This document shows positions 35,623 through 48,799 of a stretch of 64,000 nucleotides of DNA, piece by piece. The DNA is from Stercorarius parasiticus (taxonomy: Eukaryota > Chordata > Aves > Charadriiformes > Stercorariidae). Position numbers and translations under genes: made by a program. Under the pieces are notes generated by a model. It did no database searches. It was not told the origin of the DNA and saw only the letters and a list, made by a program, of their open reading frames with translations. Within the stretch, counting starts at the first letter, position 1; every line of letters begins with the position of its first letter. The stretch is taken from contig VWZL01004359.1 in the NCBI GenBank assembly GCA_013396915.1, positions 302,762 to 366,761 of the forward strand. Direction: 5' to 3'.

Positions 35623-38600
35623 AGTGTACCATCACCCACCTTTCATCTCTCTGGTTTATTGCAAACTTCCATTTCCCTTTCAGAATATAACACTCAATTT
35701 TTTTTTTCCTTCTCTTTTCTGCAAGCTCTTATAAATCGTGCCTGACCTTCCACTCCATGATCTTGCACTGTAGATTTTGGCAATGTTCATCTCAAGCTGC
35801 TCCAGTTGCCTTGAGGGCCTTCTGCATTGCACAAGGCAACCCAGGGACTCCATGCAGTGTGCTCTAGGGGTAAGTCTGGCATTCCCCAGGATGAAGCATC
35901 ACCACTCGATCTGTTGGCCCCATCCCCAATGGTCAGTTTGCTAATATAGAAGGGAAGGCAAAAGAAACAGGCAGCTGCAGTTCTGTGCATGAAAGCAATC
36001 GTTGGCTCTTCACCACCTTCTCTTTGGTCTGAAGTAAATATTACACTCTTCTTTCTAGTAGCTGTGGGTGCTTTCATAAAGGTGAGACACCAAGTGCAGG
36101 TGGAATATTCCTAAGGCTTCTCACGCCTTACTCAGGATGGTTGTCAGGAATCAGGCTAGTAAATGACGATAGGAAGCTATTTTACATAAGGTTCCTAGTG
36201 ACCTGCTCATGAATACATGAGTAACACTTGCACTATGAAAAAATACTCAGGTCCAGAGTTTTTAGCCAAAAATATACCACAGTATTGTCTAGATATACCA
36301 TTGGTAACCACCCTCATACATTTGAAATATTTAATGTTAAGGTGGTTATTGTCTGTGTGTTATGGTATAGCCTTCTTATTTGTGGGTGGTTTTCAGTTAC
36401 AGGTTTTAATCCTGACTTTACAGATCTTATCCATGAGACAATGTCTATAACCTTTAGCATTAAAAAAAAAACCTGCAAAAAGTCATTTGCTTGTAGATTG
36501 TGAAGATTTCTGTGGAATTCCAGATTGTTGTAATTTTCTGGCCATGGAATAACAGCAGCAATTTGTGCGGTTCCCCCCAGTTTAAATGTCAATACTCTAT
36601 TTACTATGTCTGAAAAATATCAGAATATGATGACTGCCTGAAGGTTTTTTTGTTGACTACAACAGAAATACCATTTTGGCCTTTTTCCTTGTGGTCAGTT
36701 CATGTAACCCTTATTATAGCACATGATTAAAATGATTCTCCTCCTAAAATTTCCTTTCCTTAATTTTAGCAGAAGATTGGTGGTGGTCAAATATATTGAT
36801 TGATTGAGAAGCAGCAAGACATCCCCACATGACTGACTTGTATACGTGTTTTCAATCTATCTTGACTGACATGGAAACAATCTATTTCTTCTCATGCTTA
36901 TGTATTGTATATTGTTACTGAAATACTGTGAATTTTTCTTCAGTAAGTGCAAAACATAACCTTGTCCTGTAAGATTTTCTAGTGAGAAATGATAATATAC
37001 TGAATAGTAAGCAGATTTCAGTGTCAAGTGAATATGTTATATAGTTTATTTAAGGATATGATTTAAGATGCTCATTCAAGTTGTCCTCAGATCTGATTTT
37101 TACCTGCAGTTGCCAAATGTCTTGCTGATTAATTTCTCTTAAAATTTGGTATGCTCAAAATGAACTTGAAAAGAGTAATCCATTCAGTTTTGCAGTCGTT
37201 GACTTCTGCGTTTATCCCATTTCACCATTTAAGAGAGCTGTGTAAGTGAAGTAATCTGTTCCTATAGCAACATATACAGTCTGGAAGAGCTTCCATGGTA
37301 TATAGATTATATTGAATTCTTAAAAACAAACACAAGGTAAAACAAGAGGTAAGCTGGGAAAAAATGAACGAACAGATGTGAAGAATATGGGTTCTGAGAC
37401 AGCCCATATATAAGCAGTAAGAGGACATACCTCCTGTTAGGCATTAGAATGCCCTTTATTAAGGTGCCCTTGCTTGTTTCTTGGCAAAAAATTTCTGAAT
37501 TGCAACCTTGTCTGACCTCACTACTGAGTTTGCCAGGCAGCTGAGGCCATGAGTGTCTGACTCAGCGAGGTTACAGCATGAACTGTGTATTTAAATAGTG
37601 AGATGTTGGGAGGAGGGTTTTTGTAGAGAATTAGGAAAAGACTGTTTGGTTGGGGTTTGGTGGGGGTGGGTTGTTTTTTGTTTTTATTTTTTTGATAAGT
37701 CTGATTTACCCTGTCCATTTATTTGCTGGAAACTTAGCCTTGAAGGCCAAAGGAAGAGTAAGGTGGTCACTTTGTTTTCTTCTTATATTCATGTTTTCAG
37801 TTGAGAGAAGAAACTAGTTCATGTTCAAAGATGAACTCAAAGAGCTTATGAGTAGCAGGCTTTTCTGGTGAACGAAGTTGTATGTCTGCTGCTCTACAAC
37901 AAATCACACAAGGAAGATCTCAGTCCTTTTCCACGTGCATCTTTGTAGAACATCAATGGAGAACGAACCTGAGGAAGCCAAAAGGCAAAGGGTTGGAAGG
38001 GCTCTTATTCGAAAAGAGCAAAAAGCCAGAACTTTGACTAAGTGGAAACACAGGCATCTCTGGTAAATGAAGAATGATATTTTTGTGTTAATACCACTTC
38101 TAAAGTTTAATATAAATGCTGCAGTACAATTCACCATTGCCAAAATTATAGCTTGTGTTGAAAGTCCATGTTAACTGCAGCAGTATAGGTCTAAGATGAG
38201 AAAAATAATGTATGCTTAACCTTTCAAAAGCTGAGAAGACACATTTTTAGCACTTGTTCATCTCCAGTTTGATACATACACATGATATAAATTACGTATG
38301 ATAGGATACAAATTTCCTCAACGCATAAGAGGAAAAAGCTGAAGTTTAATACCAAACAGGGCTATAATTTGAGGAGATGCACTGGATTAACACTTCTCTG
38401 CTTATTGAAGGAAGAAGGTCCTGTGACTTGCATGTTCTCATTTGTTCCTCCCCATGATCCCACGCCTCTCTTCCCCTCTCCAGACCAGTTCTTGAGGTTG
38501 CCTGAAGGCAAGGTAGGCTGAGTCAGCTCTACCACCTAGCAAACACCATCCTCTGAATGCAGCTGTCACTGCTTCCGTCAGCAAACAAGGACCAGACAGC

Positions 38601-39317
38601 CCTCAGGCAAGGAGAAGCTGAATGTGTTTGGTAGCTGGGGAAGCAACAGAGATGGGAGAGAAAAATAGTCTTCCTCTTTCAGGGCAGCACGGAGGTTTTT
38701 TGCTTACTCTAGGAAAAGAGAATTACAGCTCAGTCTCAGATTTCATTTATGCCTATAACAGTCTTGATCTTAAAGATGCTGATGTTTACAAATAAATGCA
38801 TAGATAATTTCTTATTTAGAACTTTTAAAAGGAAACTTATAAATTAGAATAAATAGATTAAAATCTGCTAGTTTTTTTCTGAGCTCTTGCATAGTTCTCT
38901 AATAGTCTCAAGTCATACAGAATTTCTCAGAGTTTGAGATGTGTTTGTGACTGCTTTTAATGGGGTCCTGACAGTTAAATTCATTGCTTGTGTATAGCAT
39001 TTATAAGGGCCATAACTTAAGACTGCCTGCAGTAGCTGAATCATGTTAATGCCAAAACAGACTTTATTTTGACTCTCTTTACCGTTTATGAGTAGTGAGG
39101 GTAGAGTACTTTGGATAATAGTAGTATAAAATCCCATTTGTTATAGTGCAAGTTATAGAAGCTTTTTCTTCTGTCTGCATTTTACTTCCATTACCTTGTA
39201 TATCTTGCTTTCCCCAACTGGACAACCATCTGTGTTTTAATGCACTCTGTGTTTAAGCTAATTCAGTACTTTGAGAATAAAATCAGTGCTCTCTGTCTTA
39301 AAACACTTAAAATTAAT

Positions 39318-39344
39318 TTGGATTTTAAAATTTTAAAAATCCAA
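39318..39344. repeat. AT-rich imperfect palindrome
   Basis: TTGGATTTT is followed after nine A/T bases by its exact complement AAAATCCAA. It could extrude as a small cruciform; likely chance in AT-rich DNA. Confidence 0.7.
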
Positions 39345-41404
39345 TTTAAAAAATCATGGTGCAACTTTAAAATTGTGTGTTTAAATTAGGGGGAATTAAT
39401 CTGTCCCTTGTTCAGTAATCCAGAAGTTCTGTTTTTCTGTCTCTTTTTTTCTTAGAATGAGAAAATTAAGGCATATTTTCTATTAGAAATGAAATTGTCA
39501 TTCTTTTATTTGTATTTTAACCTTATCATAATTCTGTTATTAACAGGTAAGACTCTGTAATTTCTTCTTTAAAATATTTGGAGAGTGCTTTCTGGTAATT
39601 TATCCTGGTATCATATCCAGCTTATATAGATATAAAGACTTCTCTGTCAACACTAGAAGTTTCCAGGAAAAAAGCCTAAACAAAACCCAAACTGTGAAGC
39701 CTAAATGTCTATAACAACTATAAACATGCATCTGTTACAGGATGATACATCTCAGGGTTAGGTTAGAAAATCACTTGGGTTGGGAAATTTCAAATTTACT
39801 ATGAATAACTTATCTACAATATTAATTTACTAGCATGTAAGTTCCTCTAAATAGGACAAATGTCACTGTATATTGGAAACCAAAAATTTGCTTTCTCCTT
39901 GACTTCTGTGTATGAACTTCAACCAGTACTAAATATCGTACCACCCAGAGGTATGCTGGCTATACTATGTTGGTAAATGTGCTCACCCATGATTTGAAGG
40001 TACTTACTCCTTTGAAGAGTGGGTAAATAGGTTTTAAATAAGGCAGGAGCATGTTTTTTGTGGTTTGGGTTTTTTGGGGGGGAAGAAGGCTGTTCTTCAC
40101 AGCCATTACTTACTAGGAATTCTGACGTATACGGCAGAATGATGTGCCTAGTTCTGAGTAACTGTTAGAACTCGCTTTCTAAAACTGTCCTTAATGTATG
40201 ACCTTGAACAAGAAGTTGCTCTTCTGTTTCCAAATGTGAATGTTGGGCAATGTCCCTAACACCTGGCTTTTGTTTGCCCTGGATAGGAAGGGCAGTAGAA
40301 CTAATAGCTTTACTTACCTGTGTCACTACTCCAAACAAGGTGTTGCAGTAAAATGCCCTTTCATTAAAGAATGTGTTCTGTAACTCTTGATGTAAGCAGA
40401 TCTGGCCTGTAAATGGTGCTTTATTTTGCATGGTGTGGTACTGAAAGGTTTGGCCAAAGACAAGTTACCTTCTACAGGGTTCAACACAGGGATTTGTACT
40501 TAAGAACTTCTTAGCGCGAATAGAGTTCTTGGCTTAATAAATCCATCAAAGTAGCATTGCCTCTGAAAACCCACAACCACATCCTTGAAACACCAGTGCT
40601 TTTTCCATCCTCCTCTTCTGTGTTTGTCACTTGTGCTTTTTTCTGCTGGTGCTTGGCATGTGTTTAATTTGTCGCATTTGATGCATCAGACAGTAAAAAC
40701 ACTAAAAAAACCCAAACCTCTTGCATGCTAGAGTAGGTGTATTTTCCATTGTGCAACACTTCATTATTTTTCCAAGTATGCTGTCACAAGAGAGTACTGT
40801 AAGGCAAAATAGGAAAAAGAACATTCTCTTGAAATGTTTCAAGTAATTTGCCCTCCTGTTCTCTGTAGGAATTTTGTGAATTCCTCTGCAGGTTTGCAAG
40901 CCTGTATCTCAGACTACACAGATCAGTAGGCAACAGTAAATATTTTAGTATACATGTGATATTCATCTGCTTATAACTAGTGTGAAACAAACCCCAATGC
41001 TGTAGAAATACAAGCAGAACTCTGGCCACTCTATAAAATCCAAGACAAAAGACCACAAAGATTGTACCTGATGAAGTTGAATCACAAGGTTTTGGAACAG
41101 AGTATAGTCACACTTAACATAATGGAAATTAATGTGAAATTGAATGTTTGAAGATAAACACACTGTAAGTTTCTGTTAGTAAACAGACCACTTAATGGAA
41201 ATGGTGTTTTGCATACTTGGTATGAGCTCTAGAAAAATATTATAGTTTCTTTGGGGAAGATCAGAATAGGCTACAAACTACTGCAAGATAATGAAGGAAA
41301 TGAAGGTCTGTTTGCCTTGGCTTTTTCTGAGTGAAATAAGAGACTCGTACATCTCTCAAATCTTTCTAGATAGATCAAACATGGTTGAAATGTCTGTGTT
41401 GGAA

Positions 41405-41860
41405 AGAATCATAGAATCTTCATGGTTGGAAAGGACCTTTGAGATCGAGTCCAACCATACACACACCAAAAAAACCCCCTACAATCTCTATCACTAGACC
41501 GTGCCCTGAAGTGCCAAATGTACATGTTTCTTAAATACCTCTAGGGATGGTGACTCAACCACCTCCCTGGGCAGGCTGTTCCAGTGCCTCACCACTCTTT
41601 CAGTAAAGTAATTCTTCCTAATATCTGATCTAAACCTCCCCTGCCGCAACTTCAGACCATTTCCTCTGGTCCAGTCATTATTCACCTGGGAGAAGAGGCT
41701 AACACCCACCTCTCTGCAACCTCCTTTCATGTAGTTGTAGAGGGCAGTGAGGTCTCCCCTCAGCCTCCTCTTCTCCAAACTCAACATGCCCAGTTCCCTC
41801 AGCCTCTCCTCATACGGCTTGGTCTCCAGACCCCTCACCAGCTTGGTAGCTCTCAACTTG
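41405..41860 (-). mobile_element. CR1 LINE, 5'-truncated, with an uninterrupted ORF2 C-terminus
   Basis: CR1 copy in minus orientation. Its 3' end is at the left with AAGAATCATAGAATC, the typical repeated CR1 terminus, next to GGTTGGAAAGGACC. Reading the minus strand from 41856 to 41494 gives an unbroken 120-codon frame. It contains [20 protein letters not shown], then [19 protein letters not shown] and [13 protein letters not shown], the characteristic C-terminal part of CR1 ORF2, closed by a stop at 41494. An in-frame stop just 5' of 41856 marks the truncation point. The intact frame suggests a younger insertion than the copy at 29-30 kb. Confidence 0.95.
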
Positions 41861-44800
41861 GATTAGATTTGAAGATTTTTAAGGCATTGCAAATGAAGAT
41901 AATTAGTTCATATAATATGATCAGTTTGTATCTTTTGTTCTTATTTGATACTGTCTGTAGCCTTTAGCATTTTTATCTTTCTCCTCAGCACATATGGGTG
42001 TGAGCCAACAAAAGACTCTTGCGTATGCATAACCACAAATTTGGCATATTAAAAATTGGTCACAGAAACTCTTTCATTCTACAAAGTTTTAGAAAAAATA
42101 AATCCCTCTTCTTCATTGGGATGACACTAAGACTTTTAAAAACACTTTTGAGAAGAGTAAGAAAATAGGAATATAGTAAATAACATGGAACATTAAGACC
42201 TGTGTTCTTTCCAGAAACAGTGGTCTCCCATTATACTAAATGGGTGCCTTTATGGCTGAGATCTTGTCTAGTTTTAAGAGTGGTTTCCATACAGTTGTCC
42301 TTTTTGGAGTTGTATAACTATGTGTAAGTATTTATATTACCAAGATTCTAAGTACCCGAAATCCATCCTTCGAAAATCTTTTTCTGAATCATGAATATTT
42401 GTACAAGATGAAATACATGCACTAGGAAAGAGCTGGCCACGGAGCAGGCCATTGGCTAGTCCTTTACTTTGGGATTTAGGAGAATGATAGGACAAGGACT
42501 TAAAGCAGTGGTTTTCACACTGCAGCCAATTGTCACAGCCAACAGACTAATGAGTTTGTTTGGGCAAATTGCCGACAATGTCTAATTACAACTTTCTCTG
42601 AAGAGTCATGAAATGCTCTTCTACTGCTTTTCATTGAGTGTCATTGTTGATACAAATTACATAGTTTAAGGTTTCCTTATGTGCTTTTCCAGGGAATGGT
42701 CTGCCGCCTTCTTGTTTCAGGTCATGAATGCAGCATCTGCTGGGTCACTGGCCTGCAGGAGTGGGGGCACCAAATTTTCTTCTCAAACAGGCTGCTCAGA
42801 GTTCCTGTGTCCTCTTGAGCAAGCTGTCTGCCTGCAGCTGCTACTTCCATGTAGCCCATCCTCAGCACAGGTAGCTCATTTCACGTGTACTTTTTACATA
42901 TATTTTGCAGTAACAGTGAACATACCCATGTGTAAATACTGAATATTTTTCTCTATATGTGAAATAACTGAAACTTTGATGTGCAAAATGCCTTGTATTT
43001 TACTGTGTACATGTGCCTTTCACTGTTGAATTATGGTGTAGTGCAGAGCTCCTGAGGAAACTTTGTAATTAAATAGTTTACCTTAAAACGCAGTGTGCTG
43101 GGTATAGTAATTAGCATTCATTATTTCCATATGGTTAAAAATACCAGACAAAACAGTGTTTTGAATGCTTCTTTTAGTATTGAGTCACCTGTTTTAGAGA
43201 ACTGAAGTATTGTCTTTTGTCTGTATGTCTAATCTGTGCTAGAGGCGTGGTTGTAAGCATTTGCAGTCCTGTAGCAATGTGTCCTGTAGAAACATGCAGC
43301 ATGCTGCAGAACAGCCAAGCTAGAGCTTTCTGGCAAGAACTTTTCCTGGAAGGAAAGTCTAAAGAAATCAGTGTATTTTTTTTTGCCCAAGTGGTGGACA
43401 TAATCAAGTCAATAAGCAGAGGAAGTGGCAATAAAAGTAGCAGTACCTCATATTGACTCTAAATAGTTATGCTTTTTAGCTATGCTTTCCAAAGAAAATT
43501 AGGCAAGATGAATGCTAAGAGTTAGTTGACTGAGGCACAAATACTATCAAAACAGCAACAATAAATCTTAGTCTAAATATTTCAGATCAATTTATAAGAA
43601 AGCTATGGATGGAGGGCTGGGTGGACTGTATGTCTGTCCTTGCCCGAGCAATGCTTTCTGTAGCTTAGTACTCAAACCTCAACTCTTCTATTAATGTGTT
43701 CCTTTTTTCACCTAATGAACAGTAAACAGGAGTTTGTTTTGCTCTTCCGAGAACTCTTCCTGTTCAAATCTCTTTTGTTTACATAGTGGATTATCCAGAA
43801 ACACTCTTCAGTGGAGCCAGCGAGATGCATCTGAGTCAGTAGCCACATGAGCCAGATATCCCTTTATTTCTGGAGACAGCCCTAGTACCTGGCTGCATGC
43901 TACCATTTTTTGCTTCAGGGCATAAATTGATTACTGCTGAAATCAGAAAGGAATGCTCTCTTCTGAATCTCTGCCCACTGCTATAGGGAGATGAACTGGA
44001 TAGATATAACCTGGCAGACTATTTCTCTATTGCTAGATTCTAATTTTGCTGTTAATGTAAAGTTTGTTCTGAGTGTAATTATAAATGGACAAGTACAAAT
44101 TCATTCTAATTGCATTTCATGAGACTATTTAATCTTCATGAAGACACTAAGTCTGCACAATGTCTTGATGTCACAAGCAGTGACTCATCAAGAGAAGGAG
44201 GAAAATACAGAACTCTACGTCTTTCTGGTGCTCTGTGAAAAACTAAATGGGTCCAACAAGGTATTGAATCTTTAATTTTAAAATCAGTCTCCTTTGCAGG
44301 GCACTTTCAAAACCTGCTGTTTCATTCTTACGTTAGATGTGGAAATAACTTATAATAATGTATTTATAAAAATATTTGGAAAGATTTTGTCATTTGATAG
44401 CTGAACATCAGGGTTTTTCCCGGCAGCCCTACAGTACGTACTTTCTTTTCCTACAACCAAATATATTTTGGAGAGAAGAGGATATGTGCATAAGGGGAAA
44501 GAATAAAGAACTTGGTGCAGCTAATATAGCAGGATTTATAACAAATCAGTTCTGACAATTTCATTATGTTGCTTCTGTAAGAGTTTTTTTAATACGATGA
44601 TACATCAGAGAAACTTCATGCAGATTAAAATGACCTTCCTAGATTAACTGATCACTCATGTACTTACGTATTGCTTAGCTCTAAGAAGACACAAGGTTTT
44701 TGAGAACATATTGCGGATTCTTAGAGAGAAAATGTAGTTATGTGATACGGTTATCTTGTTACAACTCTGATGGTAGTTATCAGGGATGGTTCCTGCGAAG

Positions 44801-47800
44801 AGGCAACATGTAGTGTTAAGACAGCACTCCCTTAGCCACTTCACTGGAAGTTCTTGTATGCTTGCATTATTTAGGCATCCTGTCTGGGGGTTAATTAGTC
44901 TATTACCTCAGGGAGTAGGATAGTGAATAAAAGCAAGAAAGCTGAGAAAACTGTTAAAAAATGGTTGCAAGCAGGCTTGAAACTGGTTCTGTTGGGCCTG
45001 ATTCTTACTTTTCCCAAGTTACTACTAGCCTTTTTGTCCTTCTGGAACTGATATTTAGGGACATGCTTATACACCTTGAGCCAGGAACTGGGAAGGTGCC
45101 TACCAGCATGATAAGTTAGAGCTAATATACTCTTTTTAGCAAAGTATACGGGTACCTTAGATGGTGAATGAATAGATCCCTTTACAATGAATTAATGCAG
45201 CAGTTTTGCCTAGACCTTGACCCGCAAACTGAAATTTTTCCCACCTAGAATGAGAAAAACAAACATGCATTTCAAGAGGGACCCTCTTTAAAAAAGTCTG
45301 AATGTCTCCTGGATGGAGGGGATGTCCCTTACAGTGACTGAAGGATACTGCTGCCTGGCCCAAAGTAGAGACTTCAAAAAAACAAACAAACAAAAAAACC
45401 CAACCAAAACACAAACCAACTTTGTTTGGTCTGACTCACATTGTCACATATTTACCACATAGAGCCTAAGAGAGATTCCCCCAGTAGCTGAGCCGCTCCC
45501 TCTGGATTGGCAGAAGACCCTGCTTTTGGAGGAGTTACCTTGGGCTTGGCGCTATGCAAACTGCAATTTCACAGCTTCCACTAGCTTGAGTGCAGGCAGA
45601 GGTCACCATTTAGCCATAATGCTAAGATATCTAGGCAAAAGATTAAACTGGAGTCAGAAATAGAGGCTTTGCTACTCCAGCGTTCCCATGAGTAGCACAG
45701 GAGTAGCAGTGTGTTGTGCTAAGTTACGGCATTTCTCTAAATCTGTAAGAGTGAAAAAATCTAAAGTATTCCCGTAGGGTGCTTTTGAAAAATACTGGAT
45801 GAACAGAGTAAATCACAAGGCTGTATGACCTTTTCCAGAAATCCTTATCACAGCAGTTAGAAATTAAGAGGGTTGTTTAATTGAAGTGCTAATATTAATT
45901 CATTAGTCACAATTTGTTTGTGGCTCAAAGTTAGCATACTCCAGTAAAAAAATAAGATGGGATTTGTAAATTGAAATCCTACTTAATGACTTGGTATTTT
46001 TGAAATTAGGAAGATTGTTACTTGGAACCTGGGTCACTAACCTCTCTTCACCAAGTTAATGACTTGTCTGAAACAAAATATGGAAGATTTTCTTCATAGT
46101 GTATATTCAGCACTCGTCTGTTCTGTGATCTGAATAATCTTATATCCATCCATCATCTACTGTACTGAAAGGAGAGCTAAATGGCAGCCCTTTGCAGTGA
46201 ACTGGATGAGATGGGATAGAAACAATATTCTCACTTTCATCTGACAAGCCATGTGATTGACAGGGAAAAGTTAGTTCTGAAGACGGAGCCAGTACTGTAT
46301 GCAGGGCCAAGATGCTTGCAAGAGTTTTACTGAATTGCTTATAACAGTTAAACCTTACAAGATAAATCCCTGTTATTTTTTGAAGGGGACCAGCAACACT
46401 TGTAAAAGAAAGTATGTCAAATCACTTCTAGCCAAGTTCCTATGTAGATGTACTGACTCTTATGAAGGATGTAGGTTTACAGGAAATTATGTATTTAGAT
46501 TTAAGGCTATTTAGAGCAATAGAATATAATTAAATCAAATTCTATCAAAACTTCAAGCAAAAAAAATTAATAGTGTGATGTAAGTAGCTATGATTTTTTG
46601 TATGCCGTATTTTGAACATAAACATGCTGCTTGGAGACAGGCCTATGAGAAGATGCAGAAGGAGTATTTTGCTTCCTATTTGCGTTATGCTGGTTTTCCT
46701 TTGGATATTTCTTTTATAAAGTATCAATCAGGATGTCAGCACATGGTTTTGTTCTTTGAACATGGAAAATATAACACTTAACATTGGGGATTTAAGATCT
46801 TAATTCAGTTTCCTGTTGTGTATAATTTGGAATACAGTCTCTAATGACATGATCACATTTGCTTTCTCTTGCTCTCTCGCACACTCTTTTTTTCCTTTTT
46901 TTTATTCTTCTCCCTCTCTCCAGAATGCCTCCACCTCACTGAGAGCACAGACAGCTTGGACAAGATGAGTCAGAGCTGTTCAGTAAACAGACTATTAAAT
47001 TCCCTTTCCTATGCTAAAAAAGTTATATCACCTATGTCTAAGCAGACATCTTTTTGAAATTGTAGAAGTGGTTTTCAAGAGGATCTTAAGCCTGCTGTAA
47101 TAGACTGGTTGCTGGAAAACATTCAGAGCTTAAAAAAAAAAAAAAGACTGCCTGGACAAACTGATAAAAACATTAGAAAAGCGGTGAGTCATACAGACCA
47201 TTAATTAAAAAAAATCAAGGGAATATTGTTAAGACACAATTGCTTTTGTATGGGTAAAAAAAAAAATCAGGCTAAAATTACTTTAAAACATAGTGGTTGA
47301 AGTAAATGATGGTGGAAAAACAATAGGGAGAAAAAGGAGAAAACCACCTTTTTATGATCATAGGTGTTTTGATTTAAAACAAGATGAAAATATTTGTTTA
47401 GCTTAGTCTAAACACTTGTGACACATTTATCTTTTAAAATGCTTGAGTCTCTTTGGCATTCTTTTACCCTGGCATATGGAAGGATAAATGTGCCAGAGTT
47501 TCTCAATTCTGCCCTTTACATTCTAATTAAAGGAGAAACAACCCACTTATCTGACCGTTTTCCAGAAGGAGGGATGATGGAATTTAGGATAGTTTGTGAG
47601 TTGGAACCTTCTCCCACTTTCCCTGCACAAGACCTTAGAGAACAGAATCTATTTCGTAACTCTCTGGTAGAGGCAGGAATCTTTTAATGAGAGAATCTTG
47701 ACATAAAAATATCACAGTTTACTTCTTATCCTGAGACAGGGTAAACAATGAAAGATTTCTTACGTTCTCTAGTAAAGGTGGTATTTTGGATGAGCAAAAA

Positions 47801-47955
47801 ATCAAGATCTTTCTCTCATGGGCTAATTTGGCACGTGGATAGTCATTCTAATTGAAACGAAATTAACTTTCCAGTTTTGTTCCAGACTTTCATAGAGAAA
47901 GAAAATATTTTAATATTCTCAAAAGACATGCTTTACATATCGCTTCAGTTTATCA
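41861..47955. other. Intergenic, no gene recognised
   Basis: AT-rich DNA without recognised genes. It includes an A/C-rich stretch at about 45.38-45.42 kb and a pyrimidine tract at 46861-46921 followed by CAG, which resembles a splice acceptor (see findings). Open frames here are short and unrecognised. Confidence 0.6.
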
Positions 47956-47959
47956 TTCA

Positions 47960-48010
47960 CTCACAGAATCAGAGTGGAAGGGACCCCTGAGTGTTCCCGT
48001 TACAATGCTT
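47960..48010 (-). mobile_element. Possible CR1 3' end remnant
   Basis: CACAGAATCAGAGTGGAAGG followed by GACCCCTGAGTG resembles the start of the minus-orientation CR1 3' UTR. Very short, so only tentative. Confidence 0.4.
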
Positions 48011-48384
48011 TTGATATCTGGTAATTGTAATTTATGAGACTCAAAGCCCACAGTCTCCCCTGAGTGTTGCATCTGTTTGTATGAACTTTATGCTTGTCTA
48101 TGCGTACAGAAGCCTAAACTAGTGCTAAACAAAATCGTGCCAGAACCAAAAGCAGCATAAGCAGCTCTAGCGAGTCATAGGAAATCTTGTGTGATAAAAG
48201 TAGGCTGCCTTACTAGGGAAGGGGACTGGCACAAAGGATTTCAAACCAAACTTCATTTGGGATACTTTTCCTGACGGAAAGAGAACATGAGACATAAGTC
48301 ATATAAAAAAGAATACTGTTTCAGATAATTACCTATAGTGATCATCTAGGCAAACACCACTAGAAAAAGAATTTTTTGTACAGT

Positions 48385-48655
48385 GAGTGATCATAGAAGC
48401 ACTGGCTGGAAAGGCTTTCTTGAGATCACCTAGTCTAAACTCCTGTGGAAAGCAAGGTCCTTGCTGGTCCTAGATGAGGTCAGCCATCACTTTGTGTAGC
48501 TGACCCAAAGACAGAGAATCCACCATCTCTGGTACCTGTTCCAGCGCTGCGCCTCACTACCTAGTAATGAAATCTCTTGTTCGTGTCTAATATGAATGTC
48601 CCAAGCTTGAAACTGTCACTGCTGCCCCTTGTTTTGCTACCTTACAGATTTTGTC
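48385..48655 (-). mobile_element. Degenerate CR1 LINE fragment
   Basis: Starts with ATCATAGAAGCACTGGCTGG and continues with AAAGG...GAGATCACCTAGTCTAAACTC. It then has ATCCACCATCTCTGGTACCTG and a TTCCAGCGCTGCGCCTCACTACC segment, the layout of the CR1 3' UTR and ORF2 end in minus orientation. Heavily diverged from the 41.4 kb copy; the right boundary is uncertain. Confidence 0.75.
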
Positions 48656-48799
48656 CAATTGCGTTTTAAATTGCCCTACAGACAGTTTTAAGCTTGTATC
48701 AGATGCCACCGTAGTCTCCTATTTGCCAGATGGATCATTGTATTTCACAGCCACCAACTGATGTATCTTCTATTAAGGCATCTAATTAAAAAATGCATC

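Larger units (their letters stand above)
30153..41404. other. Intergenic, no gene recognised
   Basis: About 11 kb of AT-rich DNA between two CR1 copies. It contains a C/T-rich tract at 35584-35622 and an AT-rich imperfect palindrome at 39318-39344. A more GC-balanced patch at 35.75-36.08 kb has a 96-codon minus-strand open frame of unknown meaning. No protein family recognised in any frame. Confidence 0.6.

Noticed and set aside
35787..36077. 96-codon minus-strand frame
   Set aside because: Checked as a possible retrocopy. No recognisable protein, no poly-A tail at its end, and no start context that convinces.
37878..38066. Plus-strand frame with a charged stretch (MENEPEEAKRQRVGRALIRK)
   Set aside because: No recognised family and no flanking splice support. 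Compatible with chance in a purine-rich patch.
46590..46781. 63-codon plus-strand frame with a polar, helix-like sequence (AAWRQAYEKMQKEYF)
   Set aside because: Looks protein-like at first sight, but it has no recognised family and no good splice sites. Frames of this length are expected by chance.
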